A DNA stretch of 64,000 bases, taken from Pelecanus crispus. Its lineage: Eukaryota > Chordata > Aves > Pelecaniformes > Pelecanidae. Under the pieces are notes generated by a model. That model was not told where the DNA came from. It did not search any database and saw only the letters and a list, made by a program, of their open reading frames with translations. The stretch covers positions 5,218,001 through 5,282,000 of the forward strand of contig NC_134643.1 of NCBI RefSeq assembly GCF_030463565.1, written 5' to 3'. A program made the position numbers and the translations under genes. Below are positions 49,201 through 56,770 of the stretch, in pieces. The number at the start of each line of letters is the position of its first letter. Position 1 is the stretch's first letter.

Positions 49201-52200
49201 GATGTCTCTGAACGTTGACAGCGAGGTGCCAACCACCACCAAAACAGCAAGAGCTGGCCAGTGCTTTGCACTTCAAGACGAGACTGGAGGCAGCTGCCTT
49301 CAATGATAGGTGTAGGTGTCTTGTTTGAGGCAAATTTTAAAGAACATACGACTTTCAGAGGAGCCCAGTCCCACCAGGGTGTTAAACATACTGTGAGAAC
49401 AAGTCCTGGATTGTATTCCTCAGGGGAGTTGGTAGGCAGGATGTATCTTTACCCAACATCAGTATGGTGGTATGGAGTTGTAATGTATCTGAGAGCTTCT
49501 TAGTTTGAGAGTGATGTCCTTGGAGTGTGTCACTTCTAGAAACAGGCAACAGCTGGGCATGAGAGGTGTTGAATATTAGTTTTGAACCAAGGTGTCACCC
49601 AAGTGCTGCTTTCTGTGCCTTAGGTCCTTTCCTGGATCTAGGCCTCAAATATATGTCCCTGTCTGGTGTCCAGATGGGTTCTTGGCCTCAGCCAGAGGCT
49701 GGCTTCCACCATGAAAAAATAAAGCTCAACTTCTAGAACTCCAGGTTGAGCCTATGGCACCCTAGCGTGCAGCTGACCAGTTAGAACAGTAGTTTAACTG
49801 CACTTGGCAGTGCTCCTCAAGCCAATAATGTCATGTCTTCTCCTTAAACAGGGGAAGTGTATGAGGAGAAAGTGTCTGAGGGGCTTATGTGAGGAGCATC
49901 TGAGAACCTCCTTAGCTACTGGTGGAAAGGGCTTTCCTCCTACTCTGAGGGGTCCCAAAAAGTGCTTCAAAATCCTCCGAGGACAGTGTCTCAGTCTTTG
50001 TGTCCCTTACCTCTAGGGCAGGTACCGGCCTGCTTCCACGCCTGTTTCTTTTCTATATTTCAGTTGACAATGACCCACATTTCATCATACACCTGCCCAA
50101 GAGCCAAAGGAATATCTGCTTCAATATCAACTCAGAGCCTGGAAAGATCCTAAACTTGGTTTCTGATCCTGGTACTGGTAAGGGAATAAAACATGGTTTA
50201 CTTCACAGCACACTTTCTTCTCTCAGGTCTGAAAGGTATTCAGAGGGAGCAGGGGAAATGCCCACAGGGAGGACTGTGTGCTAACAGGAGTGTGGCCAGT
50301 AGGTTGAGGGAAGTGGTTCTTTCCCTCCACATCTGGAGTATTGTGTCCAGTCTGAGGCTTTCCAGTACAAGAAAGACATTTACAAACTGGATTAAATTCA
50401 GTGGTGGCCACCAAGATGATTACGGGGCTGGAGCACAGAACATACAGGGAGAGGCTGAGACAGCTGGGTTTGGTCAGTCTTAAGAAAAGAAGACCCACGG
50501 TGAATCTTGTTGTCTACCACCACCTAATCAGAAGGTAAAGACAGAGCCTGACACATCCCCAAGATGCATAGCTAAAGGATAAGAGGCAAGAGAAAAAAGT
50601 TGCAATAGGTGAAATTCAGAGTAGGACTGAGCTATTAGGAAAAACTTTTTCACTATGAGGATGGCCACATATTTCTGCTGATCCCATGGTACTCCCTGCT
50701 GAGATCCGAACTCCAAGTCTCCAGGTGGTGCTCCAAGATTTAGGCAACATCTGCTTCTCTGCTGTTCACAGGAGTTGTGGTCAATGGGCAGCTCATTGGG
50801 GCCAAGAAAACAGAGAATAAGAAACTCAACACATACTTTGGCAAAATCGGTTTTTATTTCAAAAACAAAGGCCTGAAAGTGGAGATCACCACAGAAACAA
50901 TAACGCTGAAAGATGGCTCTTACAGCATCACGCTGACCTGGTCTGACACGGGGCACATCATTCGGAAACAGTAAGTTGCTGGGCATTTGTTGTCTGCCCT
51001 ATGAAAACCATTTGCAACGCAGCATTGGACTGAGTCAGCTATGGTGGGATCCAGGTCACAGGGTGCCTACATAGGGGCACATGAATTTTCGCCAGCTGTG
51101 GGTGGGATCCAAGTCACAGGGTGCCTGCATAGGGGCACATGAATCTTCGCCAGCTATGGGTGGGATCCAGGTCACAGGGTGCCTACATAGGGGCACATGA
51201 ATCTTCGCTAGATGTCTGAGCTCTCATTATAGTCAATGAAATTAGGCAGTAGGGCCAAGAGAGCGATTCAGTCAACCAGACCCAAGTAGAAAGAGCTGAA
51301 TTCCTCTCCCTACTGCTCCCTACTGCTGACTGCATTAGCTAAGACCAGGATTCAGTTGCGTAAACACAAGCACCCGTTGTTATCTGAGATACCTTCAGGG
51401 TTCCTGACGTGATGGGAGACATGACTCACAACATCCAGGAGACCTTCACCTGCAGATTAACAGCTTGCAGCCGTGTTGGACACCCTACAGCACTGGACAC
51501 CTGTTTAGGCAACAGGATCACTTCCAAAATCTCCATTTATTGTAGCAAGTGCTTAAATTTGCAGGGCAAGGTTTGGTTGCCTGAACGTGGGCATGAAGCA
51601 TCTGTCCTATCAGGCACTGTCCTGCCAGACCTCTGGGTACCACTCCCAAGGCTGTGGGTCTCTGATGGATCCTCTGTCATATCTGCCAGCCCCATGCGGT
51701 TGTTCTGGATGGCCAAGAGCATCTCAAGGGGCCTGAGAGCTGATGTGTGGGCAGCTGAACTGAGTCCTTCCTTTGGTTCATCTCCACTAGGCTTCTCATA
51801 TCTGTGAAGAAGGAAAGCAATGTCACCATCACCGTGGGTGAGGAGATGTCCTTCATGGTTTTGCTGCACCGTGTGTGGAAGAATCACCCAGTTAATGTTG
51901 ACTTCCTGGGAATCTACATTCCCCCTGAAAACCAGTTGTCTCCTGAAGCCCACGGGCTGATAGGTAAGGGCTGTGGATCGGGCAGTGGGAATGGCGGGGC
52001 ACTAGGAAGGGGTTTTGCTAGATCTTTGAGTGAATTAGTTGGTGTCTGTGTCCTGATGGGGAAGGTGTGAAAATCAGTCAAATAGAAAATGGGGGAGATT
52101 CCTGTAATGTCCTGGAAGCCCCGAGGACATTGTAGAAAATCAGGGACCAAGGGATTAGGGATTTAGGACAAGAGGAAATGGGCCTAAGCTGTGCCAGGGG

Positions 52201-53713
52201 AGGTTTAGGTTGGAAATTAGGAAAAATTTCTTTACGGAAAGGGTGGTCAAGAATTGGAACAGGCTGCCCAGAGAGGTGGTGGAGTCCCCATCCCTGGAAG
52301 CGTTCAAAAAACGGGTAGATGTGGCACTTTGGGACATGGTTTAGTCTAGTCTACCCTTGATTGGCTTAGAGTAGACTAGGTAGTATGGGTTAATGGTTGG
52401 ACTGGATGATCTTAAAGGTCTTTTCCAACCTAAACGATTCTATGATTCTATGATTATTCCTCGTCCCAGCGGGGGAGGGTGTTTTCAAAATGGGCCTGAC
52501 TAGACTTGGTGACGCTGACAGGGCTTTCCCGGCCTGGCTAATCTGCTGCAGGTTGGAAATAAAAAGACTGAAACAAACCCCTCAAACCTTCTTTCTGAGA
52601 AGACTTCTGTGCAAACGCTCATAATTCAGGTCTCCCTTGAATGTCAGCCCTTTTCTGGCAATGGTATAAAACAAAAGCAAGGGCTCAGTTTATAGGGAAA
52701 ACCAACCCGCTGAGCCCTGGACCCACCCAAGGCTTCTTTTAAGATGTGGGAATCCTGAGCAGCAGAGGTGGTTTTCCCAAATACTCTTCACAGCTCTGGT
52801 CTGCTTCAGTAAAAGAAGTTTTCTGGCTCAGAAGCAGAGCTTTTTCCCCTCCCAGTGTGGGTGATCTGACAGCGCTGGAGTCACGGTGCCCTGTGATCCG
52901 CACAGGCAGGGTTTGCCTGCTGCAGTTAGTTTGATTTTCCAGAAGTGCCCGGCAGCAGCTTCCATGAATGCCTCAAAGGTTAGGACACGCAACGAGCTTT
53001 AAACCTCTCTTTGATCAGGTCAGTTTGCGTCTGAACCAGAAGTGTCTATCCACCACCAAAGACCTGGGCAAGCTCCAGAGAAACCACAAGCCACCATGGA
53101 AGTGAAAGGCAACAAGCTCACTGTTACCAGGTAAGAACAACATGCTTCACTGCTCTCTTTCTAAATCTGGTTTCTTTTTAATGATGTCAATGATGGCAGA
53201 CTCTCAAGAATCTCGGGGGAAAAAATCCCTCTGTTTGCCCTCTGTTAATAATCTGGTTTTAGCAGTTGGCAAAACACTTGGGACACGTTGGGTTCTTTCG
53301 TATTTGCGCATGAACAGTTCTGCCCATATAGCTGCCCAGCATCCGACAGGCCGCGTAACGGTGCCTGGGACCCCCCAAAAAGGGCCCACGAGGTCACAGA
53401 ACAGTCAAATTCATTGCATTTTGTGGTTGTTTCCAATCTCTGCTGGTGGAAGACACAGATCTCACCACTTCAGCAGAGCAGCGCCATGAATGAGCAGAAT
53501 TATCCACGTCTTCCTGTCTGTCTGTCATGCCGTGACCTTCATTTTGGGTGGCCTCTTCCTCACAGGGGGTTGCAGAAGGACTACAGGACGGACCGCGTGC
53601 TTGGGACTGACGTACAGTGCTGGTTTGTGCACAACAGCGGGAAAGGTTTCATAGATGGCCACTACAAAGATTACCTCGTCCCACACCTGTACAGCTTTCT
53701 GAAGAAACCCTGA
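25173..53713 (+). CDS. ITIH2: ITIH2, inter-alpha-trypsin inhibitor heavy chain H2, complete (21 coding exons)
   Basis: Secreted plasma protein; in the family HC2 is joined through chondroitin sulphate to bikunin and can be transferred to hyaluronan, stabilising matrix. Twenty-one exons with GT-AG borders join in one frame: 2841 bases, 946 codons plus stop, the same length as human HC2. Order: signal peptide 1-18; propeptide to about 54; VIT domain about 66-190 with [11 protein letters not shown] and [12 protein letters not shown]; vWA domain about 311-470 with MIDAS D318-V-S-G-S322 and SDGD (422-425); central and C-terminal region with [14 protein letters not shown] and [14 protein letters not shown]; Asp702-Pro703 in NDPHFII, the site where the C-terminal propeptide is removed and glycosaminoglycan attached; and the removed ITIH C-terminal domain ending YSFLKKP. 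N-X-S/T sequons at 120, 609, 674 and 813. ITIH5 diverges upstream and KIN converges downstream. No disruption seen. Confidence 0.97.
26831..26905 (+). CDS. ITIH2: ITIH2 coding exon 2: N-terminal propeptide
   Basis: Codons 29-53, [13 protein letters not shown] then RNGRYQ, phase 0 at both ends (TCCTCTAG / GTACAG). RYQ at 51-53 followed by R-S across the next junction matches the human R-Y-Q-R/S site where mature HC2 begins. Confidence 0.9.
26906..31814. other. ITIH2 intron 2 (4.9 kb)
   Basis: The largest ITIH2 intron. AT-rich around 31265-31380. A TATATAT motif at 28778-28784 followed by a possible exon with a GTAAGG donor at 28875 is noted as a finding. No repeat family recognised elsewhere. 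Confidence 0.5.
31815..31850 (+). CDS. ITIH2: ITIH2 coding exon 3: 36-base exon at the mature N-terminus
   Basis: Codons 54-65, [12 protein letters not shown], phase 0 at both ends, acceptor TTTTCCAG and donor GTGAGT. Same exon length as I infer for the human homologue but little residue similarity beyond R-S. Its position and phases fit the gene exactly; no other candidate lies between exons 2 and 4. Confidence 0.8.
32577..32749 (+). CDS. ITIH2: ITIH2 coding exon 4: start of VIT domain
   Basis: 173 bases, phase 0 start, ends AT|GTAAGT inside Met123. Encodes [32 protein letters not shown]120-F-T is a sequon equivalent to a known glycosylated Asn in mammals. Preceded by an acidic VEDDD run. 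Confidence 0.95.
33469..33573 (+). CDS. ITIH2: ITIH2 coding exon 5: VIT domain
   Basis: 105 bases completing Met123 and ending in an AG|GT-split Arg codon. Encodes [19 protein letters not shown] then an Ala/Lys-rich segment ending AAGIVR, typical of ITIH1-4. Confidence 0.95.
33905..34067 (+). CDS. ITIH2: ITIH2 coding exon 6: VIT domain
   Basis: 163 bases, codons to 212, ending in phase 0 after KHME. Encodes [38 protein letters not shown] and [11 protein letters not shown]. Confidence 0.95.
35360..35467 (+). CDS. ITIH2: ITIH2 coding exon 7
   Basis: 36 codons (213-248), phase 0 at both ends. Encodes [18 protein letters not shown] and [13 protein letters not shown], the link from VIT to vWA. 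ITIH5 has no intron at the exon 6/7 junction. Confidence 0.95.
36663..36791 (+). CDS. ITIH2: ITIH2 coding exon 8
   Basis: 43 codons (249-291), phase 0 at both ends. Encodes [20 protein letters not shown] and [16 protein letters not shown], including the CPxC cysteine pair conserved in HC2. Confidence 0.95.
37441..37557 (+). CDS. ITIH2: ITIH2 coding exon 9: vWA domain, MIDAS D-x-S-x-S
   Basis: 39 codons (292-330). Encodes [20 protein letters not shown] and [18 protein letters not shown]318, S320 and S322 are the first metal-ion-dependent adhesion site residues, all intact. Confidence 0.96.
37890..38330 (+). repeat. Ancient CR1-type LINE 3' fragment
   Basis: Strings aaaaagttgtggacaaattg (37930s), gacataatcagcctccaaat, gatattaggaaaaacttt and ggtttttaagaactggctag agree with the 3' half of old amniote CR1 elements on the plus strand. 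Strongly diverged, no octamer tail. In ITIH2 intron 9. Confidence 0.65.
38718..38886 (+). CDS. ITIH2: ITIH2 coding exon 10: vWA domain
   Basis: 169 bases, phase 0 to phase 1. Encodes [37 protein letters not shown] and [12 protein letters not shown]. The glycine codon is split at the exon 10/11 junction (G|GC). Confidence 0.96.
38887..40619. other. ITIH2 intron 10 (1.7 kb)
   Basis: Contains the G-run cluster at 40102-40130 and a short tgtgtgtatata stretch near 40195-40210; otherwise no feature seen. Confidence 0.5.
40102..40130 (+). repeat. G-run cluster, possible G-quadruplex
   Basis: On the sense strand of ITIH2 the runs are G8, G5, G3 and then GG.GG, separated by single T or A bases. Eight plus five plus three guanines suffice for four G-triplets. 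Structure is predicted, not shown. Confidence 0.55.
40620..40745 (+). CDS. ITIH2: ITIH2 coding exon 11: vWA domain, MIDAS Thr and SDGD
   Basis: 126 bases. Encodes [20 protein letters not shown] and [15 protein letters not shown]388 of GGTN and D423 of SDGD fit the second and third MIDAS positions. Confidence 0.96.
41620..41801 (+). CDS. ITIH2: ITIH2 coding exon 12: vWA domain end
   Basis: 182 bases, ends in phase 0 (codon 489). Encodes [33 protein letters not shown] and [18 protein letters not shown]. Confidence 0.96.
42967..43152 (+). CDS. ITIH2: ITIH2 coding exon 13
   Basis: 62 codons (490-551), phase 0 at both ends. Encodes [38 protein letters not shown] and LESVVTATA. Confidence 0.96.
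44172..44311 (+). CDS. ITIH2: ITIH2 coding exon 14
   Basis: 140 bases from GCATAG to AG|GTGAGG. Encodes [35 protein letters not shown], a helical segment shared by ITIH proteins. Confidence 0.96.
44862..45028 (+). CDS. ITIH2: ITIH2 coding exon 15
   Basis: 167 bases, completes Arg598 and ends in phase 1. Encodes [39 protein letters not shown] and DPRRSPG. N609-I-T is a sequon. Confidence 0.95.
46147..46285 (+). mobile_element. CR1 LINE 3' tail fragment
   Basis: Short fragment with aagttcaaggagtatctgga, tgtgaggagcagggagttgg and gatccttatgggtcccttcc, followed by a decayed tail (attctatgtttccatg). This is a different CR1 subfamily from those at 16-24 kb. Confidence 0.85.
46330..46355. repeat. 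26-base perfect palindrome
   Basis: CATGTATAATGAA followed immediately by its exact reverse complement, with no spacer. AT-rich, centred on GAATTC at 46343, about 45 bases downstream of the CR1 tail. Confidence 0.95.
46463..46519 (+). repeat. Two-copy tandem duplication, 30-base period
   Basis: aaacttaacagcactgaaat plus cagggtc occurs twice, offset by 30 bases, without a mismatch over 27 bases. It is a recent local duplication in ITIH2 intron 15. Confidence 0.93.
47780..47914 (+). CDS. ITIH2: ITIH2 coding exon 16: variable linker before the processing site
   Basis: 135 bases, phase 1 at both ends. Encodes a Pro/Asn/Ser-rich linker with [20 protein letters not shown]. Poorly conserved, but W-A-N matches the human linker and it joins in frame to the DPHFII exon. 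In mammals this region is O-glycosylated. Confidence 0.85.
47915..50063. other. ITIH2 intron 16 (2.1 kb), no feature seen
   Basis: No exon, RNA gene or clear repeat recognised. Confidence 0.5.
50064..50177 (+). CDS. ITIH2: ITIH2 coding exon 17: Asp-Pro processing site
   Basis: 114 bases. Encodes [20 protein letters not shown] and [16 protein letters not shown]. Asp702-Pro703 (50072-50077) is the family cleavage and glycosaminoglycan-ester site, with DPHFII intact. Confidence 0.97.
50265..50690 (+). mobile_element. CR1 LINE, old 3' fragment
   Basis: Bases agree with the CR1 3' region: gtgtggccagtaggttgagg, acatctggagtattgtgtcc, gtacaagaaagacatt, gagaggctgagacagctggg and, near 50635, aggaaaaactttttcactatgaggatgg. 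Many indels and no octamer tail. It makes up most of the 594-base ITIH2 intron 17. Confidence 0.83.
50772..50970 (+). CDS. ITIH2: ITIH2 coding exon 18: C-terminal propeptide
   Basis: 199 bases. Encodes [40 protein letters not shown] and [12 protein letters not shown]; the Gln codon is split CA|G at its end. Confidence 0.96.
51036..51208 (+). repeat. Minisatellite, three copies of a 57/58-base unit
   Basis: Unit starts cagctatgggtgggatccag and contains cacagggtgcctacatag and gggcacatgaatcttcgc. Copies begin at 51036, 51093 and 51151, differ at only a few sites, and the first lacks one G. In ITIH2 intron 18. Confidence 0.95.
51791..51963 (+). CDS. ITIH2: ITIH2 coding exon 19: C-terminal propeptide
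   Basis: 173 bases. Encodes [40 protein letters not shown] and PEAHGLIG. N813-V-T is a sequon in the segment expected to be removed. Confidence 0.96.
52150..52458 (+). mobile_element. CR1 LINE 3' tail fragment with internal hairpin insertion
   Basis: From ggacaagaggaaatgggcct through gaacaggctgcccagagagg to gatgatcttaaaggtctttt and two ATTCTATG units. Compared with other copies here, an unrelated segment containing a 9-base inverted repeat (52346-52354 / 52371-52379) sits in the 3' region. In ITIH2 intron 19. Confidence 0.92.
53019..53130 (+). CDS. ITIH2: ITIH2 coding exon 20
   Basis: 112 bases from TTGATCAG to AG|GTAAGA. Encodes [18 protein letters not shown] and [12 protein letters not shown]. 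Confidence 0.95.
53566..53713 (+). CDS. ITIH2: ITIH2 coding exon 21: C-terminus and stop
   Basis: 148 bases ending in TGA at 53711-53713. Encodes [38 protein letters not shown] and LYSFLKKP. The [12 protein letters not shown] string is an HC2 hallmark. Confidence 0.97.
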
Positions 53714-53896
53714 ATGCTCCAACATTTCTTACAAAATTTCTTATTTGCTCCTTCGTGCCCAAACAACTCTTCCGAGCGGTAGATGTCAGCCTATCAAGCC
53801 AGATCGACCAAAGGTGACTTCACCACCATTTGCTTTATAAATGATCAGTGGTTCAAAGCAATGTAACTCCCTTTTCCGTTAAAAAATGAAATCTGT

Positions 53897-53902
53897 AATA
53901 AA
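53897..53902 (+). terminator. ITIH2 polyadenylation signal AATAAA
   Basis: Canonical AATAAA 184 bases after the stop codon, followed within 20-50 bases by GT-rich sequence (gctgggttgtagtaggta). This gives a short 3' UTR of about 200 bases. Confidence 0.8.
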
Positions 53903-53920
53903 GTGACACGCTGGGTTGTA

Positions 53921-55785
53921 GTAGGTATCTTGCACTTCCTGTGTCTGATTTAGTGGATATTAAACCCCATTAAAAATTTCAACGGTTTTGTAATATACAT
54001 TTCATAGTAGACTCGTAACAGTATTGCGGCTCCTGCAGTGGGGGTAACGCACACGACCAGATTTAACACACTTTTGCTTTTTCAGACTGCTGGGCTGGGC
54101 AAAAAGCAATGGGTCTTTTAAGCCTAGCCAGGAGGACGTGCATTAGATGCAAAGGAAATTTAACAGAAAAGGAACATGGGCTCTGGAATAGGGACCATGA
54201 GGAGTCTCCAGTCTTTAAGGATGGGTTAACCAGTGGTGAGGAACATCCTTAAAATAGCTGATGCTGCCATATTTCAGGAAAATGAATTAGATGAGTCTGA
54301 GACATCCTCTAGCCTATTTTTTTGTGAAAATTTTGATGTCACAGTGGTGTTTGCACCCAGATATATATCTGGGAAAGCAGGAAAAATTCAGACATAGAAC
54401 TCACCATCAGTACTAAAAACTCCCCATCCCGTGGCATCAGCTCCCAAAAGACGCCTTACTTTTCAACAGTATTCAACAATTGATGAGATCAGTAGCGAAA
54501 CAAATATACATGTGTTTGTACCTAGAGCCAGATTTAAAACTCTGCTTTCAGGGAACCTTAGGCAAAAAAATGTTGGCCAGATTCTTCTCAGCAGCCCTAA
54601 TCTAGGAAGGGGACTCAAGTAATCTATTGGCCATTCTGAACTTTAGTTTCCTTCACTTGAGCACTAAAGGCTGGTACACGATCTTTCTTGCAGCCATGGT
54701 GTCGAGAGGATTAATGTGTTTTAAGTGTCTCTTCAAAATAACTCTCAGAAGCGTAAGCAACTTCCCTACAAACCACTCATTGCTACTCTGAACTAATTTA
54801 TTAGCTTTGGTCTCCACAACACCCTGCAGCAGTGAGTTCCCCAGTTTAACTAGGCCCTGGGGGGGGGAGGAAAAACCTGCCAAGTGTGTTTTTAAATCCC
54901 AACATCAGTAATTCCACTGCCTGTTTCCTAGCTTGTATGCGAATACAAGCAATGAATCATCATTCTCTGTTCAACTCCACCAAATTTGTAACTTAACATG
55001 TCTATTATATTCACTTTAACTTTTCAGGCTCCAGAATTTTACGTGTAATTACTATCAGTGGTACAGAAGTGGTTCTGTTCCTTCACTTGCCCTCATTACT
55101 CTCCTACATACCTCTTCTCACTCAGTGCCTGCTCTCTGAGAAAGGGCAGAGCTGTTCACACAGTCCAGGTTGCACAAAGAGCCTGAATTTACAGACAAGC
55201 GTGTCTTCTGTCTCCAGTTCCCTTCCTCATAATTCTCCATTCTTTAGCTACTGCATTACTGCTTGACTCTGCCTTGCGCTTACGTCCGGGATCCCTGGAA
55301 AGCCGCTTGATGTCCTGCGTCAGGTTATTTCAGGCTACTCCAGACAGCAGCTGTTTCACTAAATCTCTGCAGTCTTTCAGTTTTTCCTGCAGGGGTCCCC
55401 TGAAAACCACAAATCAACCAGACAGTGAACCTCTGAGGCAAGGAAAGGGACAAGGAACAGCGAGCTTTGCCTCTAGCGACCTTGAGCTTTTAAACTCCAA
55501 CATAAGCGGTGTGCACATCCCGACAGCACCCTGCCCTCCTCAGCCCTCAGCCAAGATCCCATCTGAAGTGTACAGGGGCTATTGGTTTTCTTTCCATCAG
55601 GTTCCAGAGACACACAACCTGGCCAGGGCAGGCTGACCATCAGGTGAGGGTTTGTATTTCGCCTGGGACAACTTGCCTCTTTCCTTTACACAAGTAAGGC
55701 AGCGCACCAGCTGGGCACTTCACTGCGCTCTTTGGTGGCGATAAACCAACAGACACCTCATGAATTTAAAAGGCTGATAAGAAAT
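53921..55785. other. Intergenic spacer between convergent ITIH2 and KIN
   Basis: About 1.9 kb tail-to-tail spacer. Contains an old CR1 remnant at about 54690-55050; otherwise short meaningless frames only. Confidence 0.55.
54690..55050 (-). repeat. Ancient CR1-type LINE 3' fragment
   Basis: ttggtctccacaacaccctg and cagcagtgagttccccagtt near 54805-54850 parallel the fragment at 7215-7265 and match, on the minus strand, the old CR1 ORF2 end. Interrupted by a G9 run at 54859. Confidence 0.55.
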
Positions 55786-55809
55786 ACACTGACCTAAGAA
55801 AGGTTTATG

Positions 55810-55815
55810 TTTATT
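55810..55815 (-). terminator. Putative KIN polyadenylation signal AATAAA
   Basis: TTTATT on the plus strand, i.e. AATAAA on the minus, about 890 bases after the KIN stop codon. It is the best-placed canonical signal seen, giving a 3' UTR of about 0.9 kb. Other weak signals could be used instead. Confidence 0.45.
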
Positions 55816-56707
55816 CCTGAACTGCCTTAGAAATGAAACATTGTACAAAAGGCGACATTTTTTAAAAAAATAAAAAACTAATGTTACATCATTCAGCATG
55901 AGTAATGTTACTCGTGTAGCAGAGCAACAATGGAAGCATGAACAAAGGAAAAGGCTCTGGAAAAGCCAAACAGCAATCACCAATTTGTATCCACACACAC
56001 TTTGGCTGGCATCCTCGAAACCCCGCAAGTAACATCCACCTCGGAGTCCACGCGAAGATTAATTGTGTATTAGTATTATTAGGAATCCTGACAAACAGGA
56101 TGATGGCAGAGTGATGACTTGCATTCTACTGTCGCTAATGCACTAACCAAAAGTAAGTTGGTGACAGCACTTAGTAAACCAGACCATTCTTACAACATCC
56201 AGGAAAATAATCCCTTGCAGCACTGTTACCTTCCTGCTATTCTCTTAATCCCTTCCCTTGTTCCTGCAGCCAGAACTCAATTTTGGCTGCAGACTGAGAA
56301 GTGTGTTGTTTAAACTCCACTGCCTCTGACACACACTGCCTGCCTCAAGCAGCTATTTGTAGGTAATTCTCTCTTTCGGAACTGCTAACATTCTTCAGTA
56401 AATAAAATACTCCAGCTTGCAGCTATCTGTTATATTTTACAAAAGGAAACTGAACCAAATATTATAACTTTGATATAGAATCAGATGAAATATTTCCACT
56501 GATAAGATTTCCACAAACATTTTATGTAACAAATCCACAGTGATCTTTAAATAAATCCAGTTTGCTTGTGGTTAATTTCTATATACATTATAAATACACA
56601 CACACACACAATTAAAACCCTGACATGGTAGAGTCTTGTGTCTGCCTGCAAGATGCCAGAAAGATGTTTTTGGGAACCAAAATCTTCTCTGATCCATGAC
56701 TGGCACC
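55816..56707 (-). other. KIN 3' untranslated region (inferred)
   Basis: Minus-strand DNA between the KIN stop codon and the putative poly(A) signal. Contains an (AC)7 run at 56596-56610; no coding exon seen. Confidence 0.5.
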
Positions 56708-56770
56708 TCAAGCGAGTTTGGAAATGTCTTCGTACTGGATATCTTCAACTCGGCGTCCTTTTAGAGGTCC
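56708..56770 (-). CDS. KIN: KIN last coding exon
   Basis: 20 codons plus [23 protein letters not shown], acceptor TTCTGCAG. The terminal SKLA resembles a peroxisomal signal by chance; KIN is nuclear. Confidence 0.96.
   Translation of the reverse strand, partial: GPLKGRRVEDIQYEDISKLA

Noticed and set aside
51036-51208. CRISPR-like or satellite array
   Set aside because: Units are directly adjacent without spacers and the context is a vertebrate intron; this is a small minisatellite.
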